From contig NZ_WHZU01000002.1 in NCBI RefSeq assembly GCF_010667655.1, positions 56,367-120,366 of the forward strand: a stretch of DNA of 64,000 bases. Direction: 5' to 3'. Source of the DNA: Bifidobacterium saimiriisciurei. Lineage in GTDB: Bacteria; Actinomycetota; Actinomycetes; Actinomycetales; Bifidobacteriaceae. The first letter of the stretch is position 1. The number at the start of each line of letters is the position of its first letter. The notes under the pieces are model-generated. The model saw only the letters and a list, made by a program, of their open reading frames with translations, did no database searches and had not been told where the DNA came from. Positions 57,759 through 64,000 of this stretch are shown here, one piece after another. A program made the translations under genes and the position numbers.

Positions 57759-59238
57759 GCCATTGGCCTTTCACGTTGCATCCGAGGGCGTCGAGGATGG
57801 CTTCGGCCTTCTGCATCGCCTCGTCGTATTCGAAATCGGGATCGGATTCGATGGTGATGCCGCCCCCGGCCCCGATCCGGTATTCGCAACCGCCGCCACG
57901 GCCCGGCATATCGCCCGGGTCGATATGGACGGCCGAGCGTATGAGGATGTTGAGATCGGCGTCCCCGTTGAATCCGATGTACCCGAGGGAGCCGGTGTAG
58001 GCACCTCTGGCGGATCGTTCATAGACGTCGATGAGCTGCATGACACGGCGCTTGGGCGCGCCGGTGATGGAGCCGCCCGGCGACATGGCCGCGATCGCGT
58101 CCTCGACCGTCCGCCCGGAGGCGAGGTCGGCCTCGACGGTGGAGATGAGATGGTGGACGTGGGCGAAGCTGTGGACGACGGCGAACGCCGGCGTCGCGAC
58201 CGTTCCTGGCCTGGCGACCCGGCTCAGGTCGTTGCGTTCGAGGTCGGTGACCATAAGCAGTTCGCTATGGTCCTTGTCGGATCGTTCGAGTTCGGCCCGT
58301 CTTTCGAGGTCCTGGGCCGGATCGGTCGAGCGTGGACGGGTCCCCTTGATGGGTTCGGTGGTGATATGACGCCGTCTGCATCGCAGGAACCGTTCGGGCG
58401 ACGAACTGACGATGTGCCAGCCGCAGCCGTTGACGTAACCGGCGTACGGAGCCGGATTGCCGTGAGAGAGCCTCTGGAACAAGCGCATGGGCGTCAGCGG
58501 ACTGGAGACGGCAAGGCGCAGCGAGTAGTTGGCTACGTAGGCGTCGCCTTCGCGCATATGGCCCCGCAGGGATTCGACGCCCCGGACGTAGGATGCGCGG
58601 TCATGGTCGCAGGACCATGACGACACGACCCGTCCGGGGTCCGGCTCGACCGGCTTCGGGACGAATGACCGCCATAGGGCCTCGATGCGTGCCGTACCGT
58701 CACGGCGCGCATCGGATTCAGGACCGTCGTCCCTGCGATGGTGGGAGATCAGCATCGTTCGACGATGGCGATGGTCTTCGATGAGAACGTCGTCGAAATC
58801 CCACCATGCGGCGTCGGGCATGGCCCCTTCCGGACGCGCATGCCGGGATGCAAGACCATTTCGCCTCAATCCGTCGTCGTAGGAGAGGAACCCCATGACG
58901 CCGTGCGTGAACGGCAGGTGGTCGTCTTGGCCTTCCCATGGCGTCGGAGTCGGGACTCCGCCGTCATGGGACTCCGTGGACCAGGACCGGATGATGTCCA
59001 TGGCGTCGGCGTCATGATGGACGTGCTGCGTCCACGCACCGGATTCGTATCGCGACTCCCTGACGTCGTCGCCGTATTGCATCAGCTGCCGGTACGGGTT
59101 GATGCCGAGTATGGAGTACCGCCCTCCCGTCTGCGAGTCGAGAAGGACCATAGGGGCGCCGTCGCGATCGAGGACCGGAGCCATGTCGGCGAGCGCGCGG
59201 TATGGCCGCAGTTCGGTCATGGTGGTCGGGTTCGTCAT
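57751..59238 (-). CDS. pabB: Aminodeoxychorismate synthase component I
   Basis: Aminates chorismate to 4-amino-4-deoxychorismate. 495 residues of the chorismate-utilising family: GVMGFLSYDDG in the N-terminal part, and the C-terminal catalytic part with YVANYSLRL, SSSPERFLR, EPIKGTRPR (catalytic Lys that distinguishes PabB-type enzymes), DLERNDLSRV, and MSPGGSITGAPKRRVMQ. The glutamine amidotransferase subunit is not encoded nearby. ATG 59238 overlaps the mfd stop (ATGA). A frame to 59265 exists but is less likely. Confidence 0.93.
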   Translation of the reverse strand: MTNPTTMTELRPYRALADMAPVLDRDGAPMVLLDSQTGGRYSILGINPYRQLMQYGDDVRESRYESGAWTQHVHHDADAMDIIRSWSTESHDGGVPTPTPWEGQDDHLPFTHGVMGFLSYDDGLRRNGLASRHARPEGAMPDAAWWDFDDVLIEDHRHRRTMLISHHRRDDGPESDARRDGTARIEALWRSFVPKPVEPDPGRVVSSWSCDHDRASYVRGVESLRGHMREGDAYVANYSLRLAVSSPLTPMRLFQRLSHGNPAPYAGYVNGCGWHIVSSSPERFLRCRRRHITTEPIKGTRPRSTDPAQDLERRAELERSDKDHSELLMVTDLERNDLSRVARPGTVATPAFAVVHSFAHVHHLISTVEADLASGRTVEDAIAAMSPGGSITGAPKRRVMQLIDVYERSARGAYTGSLGYIGFNGDADLNILIRSAVHIDPGDMPGRGGGCEYRIGAGGGITIESDPDFEYDEAMQKAEAILDALGCNVKGQWHD

Positions 59239-62200
59239 GACTGCTTTCTCGGTGTGTGCTTCCATGCCAGGTCGTCGAGCAGCTGGTCCGTCCAGTCGAT
59301 CACCGCCGCGGAGTCCATGGCCCCCGATCCCAACGATCCCTGGAACGGTGCGGGAATCAGGTATGTGTGGGTGACCGGCCGGTATTGGCTGCCCTTGTAG
59401 ATACGTCCGATGCGCATCGACACCGATTCGGGAGGGTCTACCTTGCCTATGCGTACGTTTCGCCCCTGCGCCACGATTTCGCTGATGCCCAACGACCGCG
59501 CCTTCGCACGCAGACGGGCGACGTCGAACAGTGTGTCGAGCTGCTTCGGCGGGTTGCCGTAGCGGTCGGCGAGTTCGTCGCGCAGTTCCCGAAGGTCATG
59601 CTCGTCGCGTGCCGCGGCCATCTTCCGGTAGGCTTCGAGCCGGAGCTTGTCGGAATCGATGTAGGTTTCGGGGATGGATGCGTCCAGCGGCAGGTCGATG
59701 GTGACCGACACCGGTTCGGTTCGCTGCGGCTCCTTGTATTCGGCGACGGCCTCGGAGACCATGCGCACGTAGAGGTCGAATCCGACGCCTTCGATGTGTC
59801 CGGACTGTTCGCCGCCGAGCAGGTTGCCGGTGCCGCGCAGCTCGAGGTCCTTCATGGCCACGTCGTAGCCGGAGCCGAGCGCCGTGTTCTGGGCGATGGT
59901 GGCGAGACGGTCGTGCGCGGTCTGCGTCATCGTCTTGGAGGGGTCGTAGAGGAAGTACGCGTATGCGCGTTCGCGGCCTCGGCCGACGCGGCCTCTCAGC
60001 TGATGCAGCTGGGAGAGGCCGAACTTGTCGGCATGGTCGACGATGAGCGTGTTCGCATTGGAGATATCCAAGCCGGTCTCGATGATGGTGGTGCACAACA
60101 GCACATCGATGTCCCGATGCCAGAAGTCGCGTATGACGGCGTCCAGCTGCTTCTCCCCCATCTTGCCGTGGGCGATGCCGACGCGGGCTTCGGGCACGAG
60201 CTCCTTGAGCTTGGTCGCGGTGCGCTCGATGTCGTTCACGCGGTTGTGCACATAGAACACCTGGCCGCCGCGCAGCAGTTCGCGCCGTATGGCGGCGGTG
60301 ACCTGCGCGTCTTCGTAGGCTCCCACATAGGTGAGCACGGGGAGGCGGTCCTCGGGTGGCGTGGCGAGCGTGGACATCTCCCGAATACCGGTGACGGCCA
60401 TCTCCAGTGTGCGTGGAATCGGCGTGGCCGAGAGACTGAGCACGTCCACGTTCGTGCGCAGCGCCTTGAGCGTCTCCTTGTGTTCGACGCCGAAGCGCTG
60501 TTCCTCGTCGATGATGACGAGTCCCAGGTCCTTGAACCTGATCTTCGGATTGAGCAGCTTGTGCGTGCCGATGACCACATCGACGGTTCCTTCGGCCAGC
60601 CCCTCGGTCGTCGCCTTGATCTGAGACGGCGTCTGGAACCGGCTCATGGCGGCTACATTCACGGGGAATCCCTCGAAACGTTCGGTGAAGGTCTCGTAGT
60701 GCTGCTGCACGAGCAGCGTGGTGGGCACCAATACGGCGACCTGCTTGGAGTCCTGCACGGCCTTGAATGCGGCACGTACGGCGATTTCGGTCTTGCCGAA
60801 GCCGACGTCGCCGCATATCAGCCGGTCCATCGGCACCGGCTTCTCCATGTCGGCCTTCACGTCGTCGATGGTGGTGAGCTGGTCGGCGGTCTCCTGATAG
60901 GGGAACGCGTCCTCCAGTTCCTTCTGCCATGGCGTGTCGGGACTGAACGCAAATCCCTTGGTCTGCTGACGGGCGGAATAGAGCTTCACTAGGTCCTGAG
61001 CGATCTGCTTGACGTGCTTGCGGGCCTTGGCCTTGGTGGCGGCCCAGTCGGAGCCGCCGAGCTTGTTGAGCTTGGGTACGTCGGCGCCCACGTACTTGCT
61101 GATCTTGTCAAGCTGGTCGGTGGGGATGAACAGCTTGTCCGGAGGGGCGCCGCGCTTGGACGGCGCGTATTCGACCACCAGATACTCGCGCTGCGATCGG
61201 GTCGCCCCCGAGCCGATGGTGCGCTGGCGCATCTCGACGAACCGGCCGATGCCGTGCTGTTCGTGGACGATGTAGTCGCCGGCCTTCAGCTCCACGAGGT
61301 CGACGCTCTTGCGGCGTCGTTTCGGCGTCTTCGCCTGGGCGGACACGCCGGACTTGCCGGTCAGGTCACGTTCGGTGAGCAATGCCATCCCGGCCGCCGG
61401 GTCGATGAATCCGTTCGCCGCGCAGGATGGCAGATAGTCGATGCGGGTGATGCCCGTCTCGGCCAGTGCGCGGCGCAGACGTGACAGCGTGCCGTGGGCC
61501 GCCGCCGTGATCGTCACACGCAGACCGGAGTCGATAAGGCCCTGGATGCCGGATGCGGCCTTCTGCCCGTCGCCGCGAAACTCCTCGGGGGCCACGGCAT
61601 CGAGAAGGACATGGCCGCTGCGTTCGGGGTCGACGCCGAAATCGGCGAGGGACCACACCTGACGGCCGGAGTGCTCGAGGTCGCGCACGACTTCGTCGTA
61701 GTCGAGGAAGCTGGCCTCCTCGAAACTGATCGGGGCGCCGGAACCATGTCCGGACGCCGCGACGTGCCAGCTGGCCGCCAGGAACTCGTCGGCGGTCTTG
61801 TTCAGGTTCTCCCCCGCCCGACGCAGGCGCTCGGGTTCGTCGAGCATCACGCAGGCGTCGGCCGGCAGCAGCGTCGACACGGGGACGAGGTCGTCCACCA
61901 GGGCCGGCAGCAGCGACTCCATGCCCTCCACCGGTATGGCCTGGGATATGGATTCGAGCATGTCACGCGCGTTGGGGATGCGTTCGGCCAGCTCGCCGGC
62001 ACGACGACGCACCGCTTCGGTGAGCTGCAGCTCGCGGCAGGGGGTCGCCCATATCGTCCTGAGTCCGTCGCCGTAGGTCCTCTGGTCGGAGGCATGGAAT
62101 TCGCGGATGGAGTCGATGGTGTCGCCGAAGAATTCGATGCGGACCGGATGCGGCGCGGTCGGGGGGAATACGTCGAGGATACCGCCGCGCACGGCGAATT

Positions 62201-62774
62201 CGCCTCGGTCCATGACGAGCTCGGTGCGCGTATAGGCGTTCTCCACGAGTCTGGACGCTGCCGTATCCAGAGGCATGTCCTCGTCGAGGGTGAACACCAG
62301 CGGGTCCACGTCGCCGAGGCCTGCGACCACGGGCTGGATGAGCGAACGCACGGGCATGACGAGGATGCGGATCGGGCCGAACAGGCCGCCTTCGGCCCCG
62401 GGATGGGAGAGCCTGCGGAACACGGCCATGCGGCCGGCGACGGTGTCAGACCGAGGCGACAGCCGTTCATGCGGCAGTGTCTCCCATGCCTGGAGGAGGG
62501 CGATGTCGTCGGGGTCGCCGTCATACCAGGAACGCAGCGAGGCCACGGTCTCCTCGGCGTCGCGGCCGGAGGGGACGACCATGACGACCGGCCTCTTCGG
62601 CGGCGTCGAGGCCACGGCGGCGGCAAGCGCCGGCCGGATGCCGGCGGCCGCGCCGATGGTCAGGACATGTTCGTCCGAACGGACCGTGGCACGGAAGCGG
62701 CCGCCGGCATCCAGTCCTTCGAGAATTGGGGACAGCGAGCCGTCCACGGCCGCTACGTTCCGGTCAGCGGCCAT
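59235..62774 (-). CDS. mfd: Transcription-repair coupling factor
   Basis: Displaces stalled RNA polymerase and recruits UvrA to the lesion. 1179 residues: UvrB-homology module (about 30-380), RNA polymerase-interacting domain ([22 protein letters not shown], about 500), translocase with Walker [13 protein letters not shown] (about 654), DEEQ box [18 protein letters not shown] region and helicase motif [17 protein letters not shown], and the C-terminal D7 domain. GGAG seven bases before the ATG. Overlaps pth by eleven bases upstream and pabB downstream. Partner of UvrB (23130-25241). Confidence 0.97.
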   Translation of the reverse strand: MAADRNVAAVDGSLSPILEGLDAGGRFRATVRSDEHVLTIGAAAGIRPALAAAVASTPPKRPVVMVVPSGRDAEETVASLRSWYDGDPDDIALLQAWETLPHERLSPRSDTVAGRMAVFRRLSHPGAEGGLFGPIRILVMPVRSLIQPVVAGLGDVDPLVFTLDEDMPLDTAASRLVENAYTRTELVMDRGEFAVRGGILDVFPPTAPHPVRIEFFGDTIDSIREFHASDQRTYGDGLRTIWATPCRELQLTEAVRRRAGELAERIPNARDMLESISQAIPVEGMESLLPALVDDLVPVSTLLPADACVMLDEPERLRRAGENLNKTADEFLAASWHVAASGHGSGAPISFEEASFLDYDEVVRDLEHSGRQVWSLADFGVDPERSGHVLLDAVAPEEFRGDGQKAASGIQGLIDSGLRVTITAAAHGTLSRLRRALAETGITRIDYLPSCAANGFIDPAAGMALLTERDLTGKSGVSAQAKTPKRRRKSVDLVELKAGDYIVHEQHGIGRFVEMRQRTIGSGATRSQREYLVVEYAPSKRGAPPDKLFIPTDQLDKISKYVGADVPKLNKLGGSDWAATKAKARKHVKQIAQDLVKLYSARQQTKGFAFSPDTPWQKELEDAFPYQETADQLTTIDDVKADMEKPVPMDRLICGDVGFGKTEIAVRAAFKAVQDSKQVAVLVPTTLLVQQHYETFTERFEGFPVNVAAMSRFQTPSQIKATTEGLAEGTVDVVIGTHKLLNPKIRFKDLGLVIIDEEQRFGVEHKETLKALRTNVDVLSLSATPIPRTLEMAVTGIREMSTLATPPEDRLPVLTYVGAYEDAQVTAAIRRELLRGGQVFYVHNRVNDIERTATKLKELVPEARVGIAHGKMGEKQLDAVIRDFWHRDIDVLLCTTIIETGLDISNANTLIVDHADKFGLSQLHQLRGRVGRGRERAYAYFLYDPSKTMTQTAHDRLATIAQNTALGSGYDVAMKDLELRGTGNLLGGEQSGHIEGVGFDLYVRMVSEAVAEYKEPQRTEPVSVTIDLPLDASIPETYIDSDKLRLEAYRKMAAARDEHDLRELRDELADRYGNPPKQLDTLFDVARLRAKARSLGISEIVAQGRNVRIGKVDPPESVSMRIGRIYKGSQYRPVTHTYLIPAPFQGSLGSGAMDSAAVIDWTDQLLDDLAWKHTPRKQS

Positions 62775-63363
62775 TGAATCGCTCCTGAGCCCGGCTCAGG
62801 CCGTCGATGATGATGGTTTCGGCGGCGTCGGCGCCGTCGGCGAGGAATTCGTCGAGCTGCTTGCGCTGCTGGGGCGAGAACCCGCCAAGCACCCAGTTGA
62901 CGGTGTTGTCGTGGGCGTTCGGGCCGCGTCGGGCATGTCCGACGCCGAGCCGGACGCGTGAGTACTTGTTGGTCCCCAGCGAACGGTCGATGGACTTGAT
63001 GCCGTTGTGGCCGCCCGCCGAACCGCCTGCCTTGACCTTGATGCGGCCGAAGTCCAGATCCATATCGTCGTGGATGACGACGATATGCTCGGCCGGGATA
63101 TCGTAGTACGCGCTGATCGAGGAGACGGCGTTGCCGGACTCGTTCATGTAGGTCAGCGGCTTGGCGAGGAAGAACTTCACGCGCTGTCCGCCGAGCGACA
63201 TGACGCCTTTGCCGAGCCTGGCCAGACCCTTGTGGTCGGAAAGGCTGACGGACCAGCGCTCGGCCAGCACGTCGGCACACATGAAGCCCATGTTGTGTCG
63301 CGTTCCCTCGTATTTGGAACCGGGGTTGCCCAGTCCTGCGATCAGCCAGAAATCAGATGCCAT
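62764..63363 (-). CDS. pth: Peptidyl-tRNA hydrolase
   Basis: Recycles peptidyl-tRNA that drops off ribosomes. 199 residues from MASDFWLIAGLGNPGSKYEGTRHNMGF (the catalytic His is in TRHN); later MNESG, HDDMDLDFG (catalytic Asp) and GSAGGHNGIKSI. The ATG overlaps the stop of the acetyltransferase by one base (TGATG). The 3' end overlaps the mfd start. Confidence 0.96.
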   Translation of the reverse strand: MASDFWLIAGLGNPGSKYEGTRHNMGFMCADVLAERWSVSLSDHKGLARLGKGVMSLGGQRVKFFLAKPLTYMNESGNAVSSISAYYDIPAEHIVVIHDDMDLDFGRIKVKAGGSAGGHNGIKSIDRSLGTNKYSRVRLGVGHARRGPNAHDNTVNWVLGGFSPQQRKQLDEFLADGADAAETIIIDGLSRAQERFNGR

Positions 63364-63911
63364 CAGTTTCCCAACTCCTTGTACCAGTAGGCCACGTCGA
63401 GCAGTTTGTCTCCGTTGCAGCACGCCTTGGGCAGATACCCGTAGCGTTCGAATCCGAAGTGATGCATGAGCGCGGTCGACCCCGCGTTGTCGGCGAAGAC
63501 CACACAGACCGCGATGCGGAAGCCGATGCGCTTGGCCGCGGCGACCAGCCAGTCAACCAGCATGGTGCCCAGTCCCTGACGGGAGAACGCCTTGTCGACG
63601 TAGTAGCTGAACTCGGTGATGTCGGAGTAGCCGGCACGGGCATGGTATCGCGACAGGGACGCGAATCCGGCCACCTTGCCGTCGACCTCGATGACCACCA
63701 CCGGGTACTGGTCGCGCGGGTTATGGGAATAGACCCATTCGCGACGCTGATCGAGATTGCGCGGGGTCAGGTCGGCGGTGCTGCCGCCTACGACGACGGC
63801 CATGTTGTAGATGCGGGTGATGTCGTCGAGATCGCTGTCTTCGGCGTCTCGGATCACGATGGTACGGCCGTTGGAATACGTCGTGGAATAGGTTTCGTTC
63901 AATAACTGCAC
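63363..63911 (-). CDS. GNAT-family N-acetyltransferase, PAT-like
   Basis: 182 residues. IRDAEDSDLDDITRIYN, SYYVDKAFSRQGLGTMLVDWL (acetyl-CoA loop RQGLGT) and FADNAGSTALMHHFGFERYGYL are typical of phosphinothricin/methionine-sulfoximine acetyltransferases (Pat/YncA type). The frame opens at GTG 63932, but GTG 63911 is preferred: TACACT on the minus strand ends six bases before it, with TTCATA 17 bases further up, so the mRNA would be leaderless. First gene of the overlapping set acetyltransferase-pth-mfd-pabB-pabC. Confidence 0.85.
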   Translation of the reverse strand: MQLLNETYSTTYSNGRTIVIRDAEDSDLDDITRIYNMAVVVGGSTADLTPRNLDQRREWVYSHNPRDQYPVVVIEVDGKVAGFASLSRYHARAGYSDITEFSYYVDKAFSRQGLGTMLVDWLVAAAKRIGFRIAVCVVFADNAGSTALMHHFGFERYGYLPKACCNGDKLLDVAYWYKELGN

Positions 63912-63946
63912 GGCAATAGTGTATATCGGCACGGGACCGATATGAA
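63912..63946 (-). promoter_or_regulatory. Leaderless promoter of the pth operon
   Basis: TTCATA (63941-63946), 17-base spacer, TACACT (63918-63923) on the minus strand, six bases before the GTG start. Confidence 0.5.
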
Positions 63947-63954
63947 TCGAGGGG

Positions 63955-64000
<46 letters not shown>

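Overview
The window is one continuous stretch of a high-GC Gram-positive chromosome, almost certainly from Bifidobacterium (genus by inference; species not assigned). The actinobacterial markers are two WhiB iron-sulfur regulators, CarD next to IspF, an ANTAR response regulator next to polA, DUF501 and FtsB between eno and ppx, and a class IV-like AroA. Acetate kinase, pyruvate kinase and enolase fit a fermentative sugar eater, and GlgX and GlgB give it glycogen metabolism. I see no insertion sequence, prophage, CRISPR array or rRNA. Every sizeable gap holds a tRNA, a terminator or regulatory sequence.

Layout. 1-9.3 kb: the 3' part of guaA, then ackA, aroA, a proline/glutamine-rich membrane-anchored protein, glgX and an MFS exporter divergent from its probable TetR repressor. 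10-19.5 kb: an acetyltransferase, tRNA-Pro, a DUF998-like membrane protein, a LysR regulator divergent from aspartase, a NIF3-family protein, polA and pdtaR. 19.7-28.7 kb: a tRNA with anticodon CAA, pyk, terC, a small membrane protein, uvrB, coaE, rpsA and folD, all on the minus strand. 28.8-31.8 kb: a three-gene metal ABC importer. 31.8-39.5 kb: ispF-carD, glgB, an OmpR-type two-component pair, comF, a HAD phosphatase and a degenerate metallopeptidase-like protein. 39.6-48.6 kb: an envelope and regulation island, DUF5719 protein / giant glycosyltransferase / whiB2 on the minus strand, facing an LCP ligase, an orphan EssC-like ATPase and whiB1 on the plus strand. 48.7-64 kb: pdtaS, a hemolysin III protein, fkpA-greA, tRNA-Leu(UAA), ppx-DUF501-ftsB-eno, then a tightly overlapping chain acetyltransferase-pth-mfd-pabB-pabC. 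The last 45 bases are almost pure G and look like a sequencing or assembly artefact.

How the genes connect. PdtaS (48.7 kb) and PdtaR (18.8 kb) form a split two-component RNA-antitermination system, each in its ancestral actinobacterial neighbourhood. UvrB and Mfd provide excision repair coupled to transcription. PabB, PabC and FolD belong to folate and one-carbon metabolism. The whiB2 island plus the LCP protein points to building cell-wall polymers.

No clearly unprecedented multi-gene system is visible; most of the window is conserved core genome. The parts most worth following are regulatory: twin TetR operators about five helical turns apart, paired palindromes in front of glgB, two unrelated palindromes in front of the metal transporter transcription units, a set of genes that look leaderless, an orphan two-domain EssC-like ATPase, and a class-I-shaped tRNA carrying a leucine anticodon.
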